Source: Stigmatella aurantiaca DW4/3-1 | Lineage (GTDB): Bacteria > Myxococcota > Myxococcia > Myxococcales > Myxococcaceae | Direction of reading: 5' to 3' | NCBI RefSeq assembly: GCF_000165485.1 | Contig: NC_014623.1 | Coordinates: forward strand, 7,768,893 to 7,832,892 | DNA length: 64,000 nucleotides | Shown here: piece by piece, positions 15,889 through 23,948 of the stretch | Numbering within the stretch: position 1 is the stretch's first letter | How the letters are laid out: the number at the start of each line of letters is the position of its first letter | Translations under genes and position numbers: made by a program | Notes under the pieces: generated by a model | What the model saw: the letters and a program-made list of their open reading frames with translations, nothing else | Told to the model about the DNA's origin: nothing | Database searches by the model: none

Positions 15889-16632
15889 GTGTTCCGCGAA
15901 CTGCGCCAGCGCGAGCATCAGCAGCAACCCGGCCCCGAGCACCAGGAGGTTGCTGCCCCGCCGGTCCTTGCCGTGCCGGTTCACGTGGGGCAGCAGGTCC
16001 GACACGGCGATGTAGAGGAAGGTGCCCGCGGAGAAGGCGAGCGCCCAGGGCGAGAACTTCTCGAACCTCAGCACCGCGTCGAAGGCCAGGTAGAGCGCCG
16101 CGCCCACGGGCACCATGAGCCCGTAGAAGAGGGCATAGGCGAGGATGGCCCCCGTGCGCCGGCCTTCCGCCTTGAGGATGGAGGCCAGCGACAGCGAGGA
16201 GGGCACCTTGTGCGCGGTGATGGCGAGGAAGGCCATCATCCCCACGCCTTCCTTCACCGCCGAGCCCAGGGCAATGCCATCCACCAGCGTATGGACGGAC
16301 AGGCCGATGAAGGCCGTGAATCCCAGCCCGTGGTGCATGTGCTCGGTGCAGTCGAGGGGCTCCTCGCACGTGTGCGTCAGCACGAAGCGCTCCAGCACCA
16401 GGAGGAAGACGAACCCCGCGGGCACCAGCGTGAAGGACCGGTAGCCTCCGCCGTGGAACGCCTCCGGCAGCATGTGGAAGAAGGCCGCGCCGAGCATCAC
16501 CCCGGCGGCGAAGGCCAGGAAGGTCACCAGCTGCGTCGGCCGCCGGGTGAACACCACCAGCAGCGCGCCGGCGAGGGCTCCCAGGACAATAACGAAGGAA
16601 TAAGCGGCGACGGCGGCCACGACCGGCGACAT
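15886..16632 (-). CDS. ZIP-family divalent metal transporter
   Basis: A 248-residue ZIP (Zrt/Irt-like) transporter with eight predicted membrane helices. The metal-site helices are visible: HTLVDGIALG (TM4) and ITAHKVPSSLSLA (TM5), the bacterial counterparts of the HN..EG and HE.P motifs. A His/Cys-rich cytoplasmic loop (HTCEEPLDCTEHMHH) probably binds metal. It would import zinc or a similar divalent cation across the inner membrane. The stop codon doubles as the IS target duplication, so the reading frame is not damaged. Before the insertion it led into the methyltransferase gene. Confidence 0.88.
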   Translation of the reverse strand: MSPVVAAVAAYSFVIVLGALAGALLVVFTRRPTQLVTFLAFAAGVMLGAAFFHMLPEAFHGGGYRSFTLVPAGFVFLLVLERFVLTHTCEEPLDCTEHMHHGLGFTAFIGLSVHTLVDGIALGSAVKEGVGMMAFLAITAHKVPSSLSLASILKAEGRRTGAILAYALFYGLMVPVGAALYLAFDAVLRFEKFSPWALAFSAGTFLYIAVSDLLPHVNRHGKDRRGSNLLVLGAGLLLMLALAQFAEH

Positions 16633-16690
16633 GGGGCGCGGACCCTACATCAGATGGACAGGCCGCAACACCCTTCCGGCAACCCCGGGC

Positions 16691-17947
16691 TCAGCGGTAC
16701 CGCCGCATCACCACGAGTGCGACGCGCCCCGGCTTCACCTCCACCTGCTTCGTGGTGAGCCGTCCCCCGAACGCCACCTCGACCGTGTGCAGCCCCGGCG
16801 GCAGCCGGAACCGGGCCAACTGGAACTCGGCCGGCAACGACAGCCAGGAGCGCAAGTCGGGCTGGTTCGCGACGTTGAGGAGCAGGAACGTGAGGTAGCC
16901 CAGCTCCTTGCTCTTGGTGGCGGCCCCAATCCCCGCGGCCACCCCCGCCTTGAGCAGGGCGCTCGCGAACTGCTTGGCCAGCATCCGGCCCACGCGATCA
17001 TTGAGGTGCACCTTCGCCACCTGGTCCAGGGACGTCACCGTCACCGCCTTCTGGGCGGCGGAGGCGATGCGCACCTCCGCGGCCGGCGCGTACCCCCGGT
17101 CCCGGTACACGGGCACGGTGATGAGCTCCACCGAATCCCGGTAATGCTGGTTCTGGGGCTCCTTTTCGGGCGACAACCCCGCCTCGACCACCACCACCAC
17201 CTGCCCTTCGTCCGGGCTCAGGGGCTCATGGGGCAGGTCCGGAAACCGCGCGCGCAGCTCCTCGTAGAGGCCCTCGCGGCCCGTCTTCTTCGCCAGCCGC
17301 AGCAGCGGCTCCGCCAGCGGGCCCAGGCCCGGAGACAACTCGAGCGCCTTCGCGTAATCGATGTAGGCCGAGTCCCACTCGCGCTGGTCCTCGTAGAGGA
17401 TGCCCCCCAGGTAGCGCGCGATGGCGAGTTGCTCGTAGGGCTTCTTCTCGTCGACGATCATCTTCTCCAGCCGCTCGTTGACGCGGCGGACCTCGACGAG
17501 GGCGTCTTCGTCCTGGCCGAGCTGCGCGTAGTTGAGCGCCTGGAGGACGGTGATCATCAGCTTCTCGAAGTCCTCGCCCCGGTAGGCGCGCTGCCGCTCG
17601 CTGCTCAGCAGGGCCCCGGCCTCCTCCGTCACCGAGATGGCATCCAGCTCGGCGGACAGCCGGTCCGCCTCGGCCAGCACCCGGATGCTCTCCTCCCAGC
17701 GCCCGGCGGCATGCAGCACCATGCCCCGGTCCAGCAGGATGAGCAGCGTGTCCTTGGGGCTGCCCTCCCGCTCCAGCGAGGACAGATCCTCCAGGGCGCG
17801 CGGATAGTCCTCGCGCTCGTAGGCCTGGCGCACGCCCCGGGTGCGCGCCACGTAATCCCCCGCGCACCCCGCCAGCAGCAGCGGCCCCAGGAGCAGGAAA
17901 AGGGCCCAGCTCAGCGGACGTGGGCTTCGAGCGCGGCGAGGGAACAT
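16691..17947 (-). CDS. TPR-rich lipoprotein (COG3014-like)
   Basis: A 418-residue lipoprotein (lipobox LLLAGC, Cys29). Residues 35-230 form helical TPR-like repeats (QAYEREDYPRALEDLSSLER, AIARYLGGILYEDQREWDSA, YAKALELSPGLGPLAEPLLR). The C-terminal half is beta-rich and contains a stretch with the flavour of COG3014 lipoproteins (GQVVVVVEAGLSPEKEPQ, VPVYRDRGY). The ATG at 17947 is chosen because the sequence before it is not signal-like. COG3014 genes are often next to LpoB-like and CsgG-like genes, as here. Function is unknown; an outer-membrane or periplasmic role in cell-wall synthesis is the most likely guess. Confidence 0.75.
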   Translation of the reverse strand: MFPRRARSPRPLSWALFLLLGPLLLAGCAGDYVARTRGVRQAYEREDYPRALEDLSSLEREGSPKDTLLILLDRGMVLHAAGRWEESIRVLAEADRLSAELDAISVTEEAGALLSSERQRAYRGEDFEKLMITVLQALNYAQLGQDEDALVEVRRVNERLEKMIVDEKKPYEQLAIARYLGGILYEDQREWDSAYIDYAKALELSPGLGPLAEPLLRLAKKTGREGLYEELRARFPDLPHEPLSPDEGQVVVVVEAGLSPEKEPQNQHYRDSVELITVPVYRDRGYAPAAEVRIASAAQKAVTVTSLDQVAKVHLNDRVGRMLAKQFASALLKAGVAAGIGAATKSKELGYLTFLLLNVANQPDLRSWLSLPAEFQLARFRLPPGLHTVEVAFGGRLTTKQVEVKPGRVALVVMRRYR

Positions 17948-17976
17948 GGAGGACACGTCCTGGAGGCGGCGGCGCG

Positions 17977-18579
17977 TTACCAGCCGACGGACCGCTTCTC
18001 GAACTTCTTGCGGATCTGCTTCTCGTCCGTCCACTCGATGAGGCCGGTGCGCACGTTGTTCAGCTTCGCCGTCATCTTGTAATAGACGAGCTTGTCGTTG
18101 CCGACCTCTTGAATGATGGAGGCCAGATCTCCGGTCATGATGAAGTCCACGGAGACCTGCTGCCCGGGCCCCTTGGCCGCGTTCGGGTCCACGTAGCCGG
18201 ACTGCTGATACTCATACTCCTCGGCGATGTCCAGGCGCGCGCCTTGATCCACCAGGGCGAAGCGGCCCGTCTGCGCCAGCGCCGTCTGGATCTTGTCGGC
18301 CAGCGAGCGCATGTCCACGTGCTCGGAGGTGCTGTTCTTCAGCTTGCCCACCAGCACGATGGGCAGCGGCTGGGCGGTGGCCTGGGCGAAGCGCGGCGTG
18401 TTGGCCAGCGACTCGGCCATCTTCTTCGCGATGAGCTGCAAATCGTTCTCGTTGAAGCGATCCGACAGCATCTCGATGGTGTTGGGGTCCTCATAGGTGC
18501 CGCGGGTGAAGGCGCGCGGCCCCCCGCAGGCGGTGAGCGAGGCGGCAAGGCAAGCAGAGAGGATGAGACGGCTGTTCAT
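17977..18579 (-). CDS. LpoB-like penicillin-binding-protein activator lipoprotein
   Basis: A 200-residue lipoprotein (lipobox AASLTAC, Cys18) of the LpoB family. The conserved core reads LPIVLVGKLKNSTSEHVDMR, then KIQTALAQTGRFALVDQGAR, DFIMTGDLASIIQ and YYKMTAKLNNVRTGLIEWTD, which is the LpoB/CsgG-like alpha-beta domain. In Enterobacteria LpoB reaches from the outer membrane through the peptidoglycan to activate PBP1B; in other groups similar proteins have unknown partners. It is 29 bp upstream of the TPR lipoprotein and 21 bp downstream of the next gene. No class A PBP is in the window. Confidence 0.85.
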   Translation of the reverse strand: MNSRLILSACLAASLTACGGPRAFTRGTYEDPNTIEMLSDRFNENDLQLIAKKMAESLANTPRFAQATAQPLPIVLVGKLKNSTSEHVDMRSLADKIQTALAQTGRFALVDQGARLDIAEEYEYQQSGYVDPNAAKGPGQQVSVDFIMTGDLASIIQEVGNDKLVYYKMTAKLNNVRTGLIEWTDEKQIRKKFEKRSVGW

Positions 18580-18600
18580 GGGGCGTGTACCTCGGGACGG

Positions 18601-19425
18601 CTAGTTCCATTCGCATTCGAAGCGGCTGCCTTCGAAGCGCCACTTGTAGGCCAGGACCGCGTCCTGCCGGTACCCCGCCGTCAACCGGCAGAGGCTCTGC
18701 AACGACGCGCGCGGATAATCAAAGGTGTAGAGCTGGGCCTTGGCCCGCTCCAGCTCGGTGAGCTGCGAGGGGTGCGTCAGCGTGGGGCTGGCGCTGGCGG
18801 CCACCAGCACCCGGTGCGCGCCGTACTTCGTGAGCGGCACCTTGCCCGGAAGCTGGATGCGCCGCACCAGCCGGGCCCGGAGGATGTCGCTGCGATCCAC
18901 CATCGCGTCGTGCGCATTCTGGTTCCTCAACAGCTCCGGAAGGTTGAGCGTCAGCACGCGGGTGATGTCCCCATCGTCCACGAAGAAGTAGAGGAAGGCC
19001 TCGCGGGCGCTGCGGCTCTCGCCCGTGAAGTCCAGCGTCACGAGCAAGTCCAGCGCGCGGTTGGGCGCCAGGCCGTGCAGGGAGATGGCCGACAGCACCT
19101 CCTGGGAGACGCCTTCCTGCTTGAGGCGGATGAGTCCATCGGCGCTGGCGTCGCAGGCGCAGCGCCGCTCCTCGATCATCTTGACGAGCTGCGCGGACGT
19201 GAAGCCCGCCTTGGCCAGCTTCGCGACTTCCTCCCCCGTGAGCGGCAACTGGTCCGAGCGCTCGTAGATGCGGGGAAACTGGTTTGAGTTCCACTCAATG
19301 AGGTTGATGGTCTGCACCTCGCCCTGCGGGAAGACAGGGACCGGGGTGCCCCGGGAGGTGGAGACACGGGGGGCCGTCTGACCGGCGACGAGGGCAAGCG
19401 TGGCAATGAGGGCGTGAGCAATCAT
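18601..19425 (-). CDS. Exported protein of unknown function
   Basis: A 274-residue protein with a signal peptide (ALIATLALVAGQTAP). I recognise no family. A helical segment around 60-110 carries a Cys-x-Cys pair (EERRCACDASADGLIRLKQE), with a neighbouring run (GLIRLKQEGVSQEVLSAISL) that resembles short helix-turn repeats of the kind in which G-[VI]-S-x-E-[VL] recurs. The rest looks beta-rich with a Cys near 252 and one at the end. The start ATG at 19425 is 5 bp after the stop of the barrel gene, so the two are coupled. It seems part of the four-gene envelope operon; its role is unknown. Confidence 0.65.
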   Translation of the reverse strand: MIAHALIATLALVAGQTAPRVSTSRGTPVPVFPQGEVQTINLIEWNSNQFPRIYERSDQLPLTGEEVAKLAKAGFTSAQLVKMIEERRCACDASADGLIRLKQEGVSQEVLSAISLHGLAPNRALDLLVTLDFTGESRSAREAFLYFFVDDGDITRVLTLNLPELLRNQNAHDAMVDRSDILRARLVRRIQLPGKVPLTKYGAHRVLVAASASPTLTHPSQLTELERAKAQLYTFDYPRASLQSLCRLTAGYRQDAVLAYKWRFEGSRFECEWN

Positions 19426-19429
19426 GGCG

Positions 19430-19996
19430 TTAGAACCTGTACCCAACACTCATGAACAGCCGGTGGGTGATGTCCCCTCCATCGATGTTGGTGGGCAGGG
19501 GGATGTCGGGGGAGTAGGACAAGCCCAGGAGCAGGCTGTCCCCACTGCCCACGAGCACGTCCGCGCCGACGATGGGCGACAGACCGAAGCGCGTGCCAAT
19601 CTCGGGCATGTAGATGGCGCCCGCCCGCAGGCCCAGGTGGAAGCTCAGGGGATACCCGTAGGTGCGGAAGCGAGGGCCCACCATCAAGTTCAGCCGCCCT
19701 CCGTCCAGCACGTACGAGCCGCTGAAGTCGAGCTGGTACCAGTCATCCCCCCACAGCGAGGCGGTGAGCCCCAGGAACAGGGGCGGCCCCTCGGGGGCTC
19801 CCCGGGGGGGCTCTTCCGCGTTGATGGCCGCGCCCCAGTTGAACTCCAGCGAGAACCGGCCCCCGTGGAGATCTTCGTAGCCGCCCTTCCCGTACTCGGA
19901 CCCCTCGGGCCCATCGGTGCGGCCCCGGTCCTGGGCCAGGGCGGGCATGGCGGCGAGCAGTGTGACGGCTCCCCACAACGTGGCATGGCGCTTCAT
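19430..19996 (-). CDS. Small outer-membrane beta-barrel protein
   Basis: First gene of the four-gene envelope operon, 188 residues. A signal peptide (LWGAVTLLAAMPALAQ) is followed by alternating amphipathic strands (FSLEFNWGAAI, YQLDFSGSYVLD, LNLMVGPRFRTYGYPLSFHL, SLLLGLSYSPD), and the protein ends in an aromatic residue (LFMSVGYRF), the outer-membrane insertion signal recognised by BamA. About eight strands are expected. An ATG at 19996 is preferred to the GTG three bases upstream. No pore or enzyme motif is recognised; it could be a structural OmpA/OmpW-like barrel. Confidence 0.75.
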   Translation of the reverse strand: MKRHATLWGAVTLLAAMPALAQDRGRTDGPEGSEYGKGGYEDLHGGRFSLEFNWGAAINAEEPPRGAPEGPPLFLGLTASLWGDDWYQLDFSGSYVLDGGRLNLMVGPRFRTYGYPLSFHLGLRAGAIYMPEIGTRFGLSPIVGADVLVGSGDSLLLGLSYSPDIPLPTNIDGGDITHRLFMSVGYRF

Positions 19997-20102
19997 CACG
20001 GCGGACTCCGGCGGCGCAGGTGGAACTTCCGAAACGACAGTACGTTCCGGCGCGCCGCATATTCACGGGCCCCTGCCCCACTCGCAAGCCGCCTGTGGCC
20101 GA

Positions 20103-21716
20103 TCAAGCCCTCGGTGCCGGCGCCGGGACGGGTGCCCCCTGCTCCCCGGCGGGGGTGACAGGCCGCGTCTCGCTGCGCACCGTGGGCAACCACCCGGGGC
20201 GTCCTCGCAAGAAGACGACGAGCCGCTCGCGCACCAGGCACCTCAGATCGAACAGGTTGTTCGAATCCGCGCTCACCAGGGCTCGCACGGACAGTGTTTT
20301 GTCCAGAACGTTGAGTACGACGACGGACTGAACCTTCCCATCCCAGAGGTGGCGCCCCTCGTTCTCGAGGATGCGCTTGAGCTCCGCGCGCAGCACGTCG
20401 ATGTCGGCGAAGTAGTCCACCTGGAGGATGACCTCGCCGAGCATCTCCGAGTGAGAGCGGCTCCAGTTCTGGAAGGGCTTGTCCAGGAACTGCGCGATGG
20501 GGATGACCAGCCGGCGGTTGTCCCAGATGCGCACCACCACATAGGTGAGGGAGATCTCCTCCACCGTGCCGAACTCCCCCTCCACCACCACCTTGTCCCC
20601 CATCCGGATGGGCTGGGTGACGGAGAGCTGAATGCCGGCCAGCAGCGTGGAGATGGACTTCTGCGCCGCCAAGCCGATGACCAAGCCGGCGAGTCCCGCG
20701 GAGGCCAGCAGCGACACCCCCACGTTGCGGACCACCTCGAACTGCATGAGCAGCAGCGCCGCGGCGACGACGTAGGTGGCCACCTCCAGCACGTGCTGCA
20801 ACACCGCCAGCTGGGTGCTCAACCCCCGGATGCGGTCCGCATCGTTCGGGTTCTTGCTCGCCACCCGCTCCTGCACATAGAGGGAAGACACCTTCAGGAA
20901 GCGCAGGATGAACCACGCCACCGCGATGATCGTGAGCGAGTAGCTCAGCCGCGCGAAGAGGGTCTGAATCGGCCGGGGCAACAGCAGCATGGAGGTTCCC
21001 ACAGCCACCAGCGCCGCGTAGTAGGGCAGGCGCAATGGCCCCCGCCCCGCGCTCACCAGCGCGTCGTCCCAGGTGAATTTCGTCCAGCGCGCCAGCCGCA
21101 TCGTGAAGGCAAGCGACAGCCGCTCCAGGAGCAGCGACAGCGCCCAGCCTCCAAAGAGGATCACCAGCAGCCCCAGCCACTGCCAGGCCTCCAGCCCCAG
21201 CACCGTGCGCTTGAAGAAGACGTCCGGCAACACCTCCGTCAACACCGGGCCGTACGCGCTGAAGAGCCGGTCCACCTCCTTCACCGTGGATTCATTGAAG
21301 ACCCACACCGGCGTACCACCGTTGCCCAGCACGCGCTGGACGCGGATGGGCACCTCGGCCCCCTCCAGGGAGATGCTGCCGATCTGATCAAAGCGCGCCT
21401 CCGCCGGGTCCCCCTCGGGCTCGCTGCTCAGCGTGGAGAGGTCCACCGGTAGCTTGCGGTCCATGACGAACTTCAACCGGCGCGCCAGCTGGGCACCTGT
21501 CTCGACTTGCTTGTCGCGGGCCAGGAAGTCCAAGTCCAGGTAGTGCGCCGCCACCGCGTAGTTGCCCGCATGCGCCTCCGCCAGGAACCCTTTCACGGTG
21601 GATTGGGGGGTTTGCCGATCCACGGTGGGTGGAGGTGCTCCCAGACCCGCATTGAGGGCCCAGGCGGGAAGGCTGACGAGGAGCACCAGGCAGATGGCCG
21701 GAAAGGCTCGGAACAT
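20103..21716 (-). CDS. MscS-family mechanosensitive channel
   Basis: A 537-residue MscS-type channel. A signal peptide (ICLVLLVSLPAWA) leads into a periplasmic domain of about 150 residues, then several membrane helices, and the MscS pore helix (VSLLASAGLAGLVIGLAAQKSI, about 345-365). The beta domain follows (IQLSVTQPIRMGDKVVVEGEFGTVEEISLTYVVVRIWDNRRLVIP) with the family phrase for the vestibule. Such channels release solutes when the membrane is stretched by hypo-osmotic shock. It is larger than E. coli MscS (286 aa), closer to the YbdG/YnaI and Msy groups. It faces the receiver gene across 178 bp. Confidence 0.92.
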   Translation of the reverse strand: MFRAFPAICLVLLVSLPAWALNAGLGAPPPTVDRQTPQSTVKGFLAEAHAGNYAVAAHYLDLDFLARDKQVETGAQLARRLKFVMDRKLPVDLSTLSSEPEGDPAEARFDQIGSISLEGAEVPIRVQRVLGNGGTPVWVFNESTVKEVDRLFSAYGPVLTEVLPDVFFKRTVLGLEAWQWLGLLVILFGGWALSLLLERLSLAFTMRLARWTKFTWDDALVSAGRGPLRLPYYAALVAVGTSMLLLPRPIQTLFARLSYSLTIIAVAWFILRFLKVSSLYVQERVASKNPNDADRIRGLSTQLAVLQHVLEVATYVVAAALLLMQFEVVRNVGVSLLASAGLAGLVIGLAAQKSISTLLAGIQLSVTQPIRMGDKVVVEGEFGTVEEISLTYVVVRIWDNRRLVIPIAQFLDKPFQNWSRSHSEMLGEVILQVDYFADIDVLRAELKRILENEGRHLWDGKVQSVVVLNVLDKTLSVRALVSADSNNLFDLRCLVRERLVVFLRGRPGWLPTVRSETRPVTPAGEQGAPVPAPAPRA

Positions 21717-21894
21717 GGGCGCTTTCCTTACTCGGTTGCCGGGGGGCCTTCACAGCCTTCGTTTCAAGAGCGTCCCCCTCGATCGTACGCCCGTGGACAC
21801 CCGGGAAGTCACCCGGGGGGCCCCCCACCGGGAGGAAAGCCGTGGTACCTCGGGAGGCGGATAAGTTAGAACGGAACTCCAAGGGAAGGGCGCC
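21717..21894. promoter_or_regulatory. Divergent region, mscS / receiver-cytochrome operon
   Basis: This 178-bp spacer holds the start regions of two divergent transcripts. The ribosome site AAGGGAAGGG lies just before the GTG at 21895. A run of Cs and Gs with small inverted repeats around 21809-21832 (CACCCGGG...CCCGGGTG-like) can form hairpins. No clear promoter was identified. Confidence 0.3.
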
Positions 21895-22278
21895 GTGCAA
21901 GAGAAGCGAAAGATCCTCCTCATCGACGACAGCGAGATCACCCTCGCCATGGAGAAGGCCGTGCTCGAAGCGCGCGGCTATGAGGTCATCGCCACCTCGA
22001 CGCTCATGGAGTTCGAGAAGACGCTTCGGACGTGGCGTCCGGACCTCATCCTCACCGACATCCACATGCCTGAGGCCAAGGGCACCGACATCTGCCGCAC
22101 CCTCAAGAACGAGTACGGCACGCAGGACATCCCCATCATCCTCTTCTCCAGCCTCCCGGACGACGAGCTGGCCAAGCTGGCCGAGCAGGTGGGTGCCGAT
22201 GGCTCTCTCTCCAAGGTGAACGGCCTGGAGGCCATGGGCGAGCGGGTCGACGAGCTGGTGCAGAGCATTCTCTGGTGA
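21895..22278 (+). CDS. Receiver-only response regulator
   Basis: A 127-residue CheY-like receiver domain. Acidic pair in ILLIDDSE, phospho-acceptor Asp in LILTDIHMPEAKG, Ser switch in IILFSSLP, and the Lys position in SLSKVNG. The conserved Thr/Ser and Lys are in place but the Lys is followed by VN, not P, so the beta5-alpha5 loop is unusual. The GTG at 21895 follows a strong ribosome site. The stop overlaps the next gene start (TGATG), so translation of the receiver and the cytochrome-like lipoprotein is coupled. This pairing suggests that the receiver acts on electron-transfer or redox functions, but no direct evidence exists. Confidence 0.88.
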   Translation: MQEKRKILLIDDSEITLAMEKAVLEARGYEVIATSTLMEFEKTLRTWRPDLILTDIHMPEAKGTDICRTLKNEYGTQDIPIILFSSLPDDELAKLAEQVGADGSLSKVNGLEAMGERVDELVQSILW

Positions 22279-23795
22279 TGCGGCTCGTCGCGCTCCTGGC
22301 CGTGCTGGCCTCCGGGCTCGCGGGGTGCAAGCGCAGCCAGGAGCCGCGTCCCGAGCAGGCCCCCCCGTCCGCGTCCGGGGCCATCCTGCTGCTGTCCGCC
22401 GATACGCGCGGGTATCTGGGCCCCTGTGGGTGCAGCGAGAACATGCGCGGCGGCATCGCCCGCGCCGCCTGGCAGGTGCAGGAGGCCCGCAAGAGCGCCC
22501 TGCCCCTCCTTTATATCGATGGAGGCGACAGCCTCTTCGGCCACCCCACCCTCACCCCCTCCGAGGTGCCCCAGGAGGAGCTCAAGGCGAAGACCCTCGC
22601 GGAGGCCATGAAGCGCATGGGCCTGGCGGTGCGCGCCACCGGCGAGTTGGACGATGTCCGGGGCGTGGCCTTCCGCCAGGGCCTCGGCCTGCCGGAGCTG
22701 CCCCCCGGCGGGATGAAGCTCCTGCCCGCGGGCTCCCGGCAGGTGGGCGTGGTGGCGGTTCAAGACGCTGCCCAGTTGGCCCAGGCCAGCACCCAGGCCC
22801 GTGGGGCTGGCGCGGACTTCGTGGTGGCGCTCTTCCACGGCACGGTGGAGGCGGCCCAGGCGGCGGTGGCCACGCCCGGCGTGGAGGCGGACCTCGTGCT
22901 CGCCACCCACACCGACAGCGAGTTCAGCGGCGAGGAGAACAAGCTGGTGCGCGCCTCGGTCCCCGTGGTGGGCATTCAGAACAAGGGCCGGTCACTGCTC
23001 CGGGTGGACCTCGCCTTCGGCGCCCAGAAGGGGCGGTTGAGCCTCCGGAAGTCGCAAGAGGACACGGACCGCGAGGCCGCCCTGCTGGACCAGCGCATGG
23101 CCTTGCTCAACAAGGAGATCAACATCCCGGACATCGCGCCCGCCCGCAAACAGCTCCAGCAGGGCAAACTGGCGGAGCTGGTGGCGCGCAAGCAGCAGTT
23201 GCTCACCGCCCCGGTGGCCACCTCCGAGGCCGCCCCGGGGTTCACGCTGCGCTTCCTGCCGCTGGAGTCCACCCTGCCCGACCAGCCCGAGGTGAAGGCC
23301 CTGGTGACGGCGTATGACCGGGACGTGGGTGAGCTGAACCTTGCTTGGGCCCAGGAACATGGCCAGGACTGTCCTCCGCCGAAGAAGGGCGAGGCCGCCT
23401 TCGTGGGCAATGCCTCGTGCCAGGAGTGCCACGCGGAGGCCTTTCCCGTCTGGGAGAAGTCCAAGCACCATCACGCCTGGAAGACCCTGGTGGATGTGGG
23501 CAAGCAGTTCCACCTCAACTGCGTGAGCTGCCACGTCACCGGCTACGAGCAACCCGGGGGCGTGTGCCGGTTGGACAAGGTGGCAGGCCGCGAGGATGTC
23601 GGCTGCGAGAGCTGCCATGGCCCAGGCTCCCTCCACGCGGAGGACCCCACGCCCCAGAACGTCGTCGCAAAGCCTGGCCGCGACCTCTGCGTCACCTGCC
23701 ACAACCCGGAGAACTCCCCGCACTTCGACTTCGCCACCTACCTGCCGAAGGTCCTGGGCCCTGGCCACGGGAAGCCGGGGAAGACCCCTCCGTAG
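22278..23795 (+). CDS. Tetraheme c-type cytochrome lipoprotein with 5'-nucleotidase-like N-terminus
   Basis: A 505-residue lipoprotein (lipobox GLAGC, Cys17). The N-terminal 220 residues look like the metallophosphatase/5'-nucleotidase fold without a clear catalytic set (ILLLSADTRGYLGPCGCSEN, LYIDGGDSLF, DFVVALFHGT). A coiled-coil-like part around 250-300 follows. The C-terminal part carries four CxxCH heme motifs: CQECH (381), CVSCH (415), CESCH (443), CVTCH (471), with extra His residues (KSKHHHAW) that can serve as axial ligands, as in cytochrome c554-type proteins. It should be a periplasmic-facing electron carrier. Adjacent to a receiver gene (1-bp overlap). The phosphatase-like half plus heme half resembles multiheme proteins of electron-transfer systems; the partner is unknown. 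Confidence 0.85.
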   Translation: MRLVALLAVLASGLAGCKRSQEPRPEQAPPSASGAILLLSADTRGYLGPCGCSENMRGGIARAAWQVQEARKSALPLLYIDGGDSLFGHPTLTPSEVPQEELKAKTLAEAMKRMGLAVRATGELDDVRGVAFRQGLGLPELPPGGMKLLPAGSRQVGVVAVQDAAQLAQASTQARGAGADFVVALFHGTVEAAQAAVATPGVEADLVLATHTDSEFSGEENKLVRASVPVVGIQNKGRSLLRVDLAFGAQKGRLSLRKSQEDTDREAALLDQRMALLNKEINIPDIAPARKQLQQGKLAELVARKQQLLTAPVATSEAAPGFTLRFLPLESTLPDQPEVKALVTAYDRDVGELNLAWAQEHGQDCPPPKKGEAAFVGNASCQECHAEAFPVWEKSKHHHAWKTLVDVGKQFHLNCVSCHVTGYEQPGGVCRLDKVAGREDVGCESCHGPGSLHAEDPTPQNVVAKPGRDLCVTCHNPENSPHFDFATYLPKVLGPGHGKPGKTPP

Positions 23796-23948
23796 ACTGG
23801 ACGGCACCCCGCCTGCCCCCGAGGGCAGCTGCCTTCTGCCCCATGCCTGCCAGGGGAACAAGCCGTTGGTCTGCTTGTTTGACTGTCAAGAAATATCGCG
23901 AATACTGACGTCTCTCCTGATTCCCGGGCACGTGCCCCCCGAGTCGCC
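23796..23948 (+). other. Spacer between the cytochrome and transglycosylase genes
   Basis: A 153-bp spacer between two genes in the same direction. A short AT-richer stretch (about 23880-23905, CAAGAAATATCGCGAATACTG) could hold a promoter for the transglycosylase. No clear terminator follows the cytochrome gene. Confidence 0.3.
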
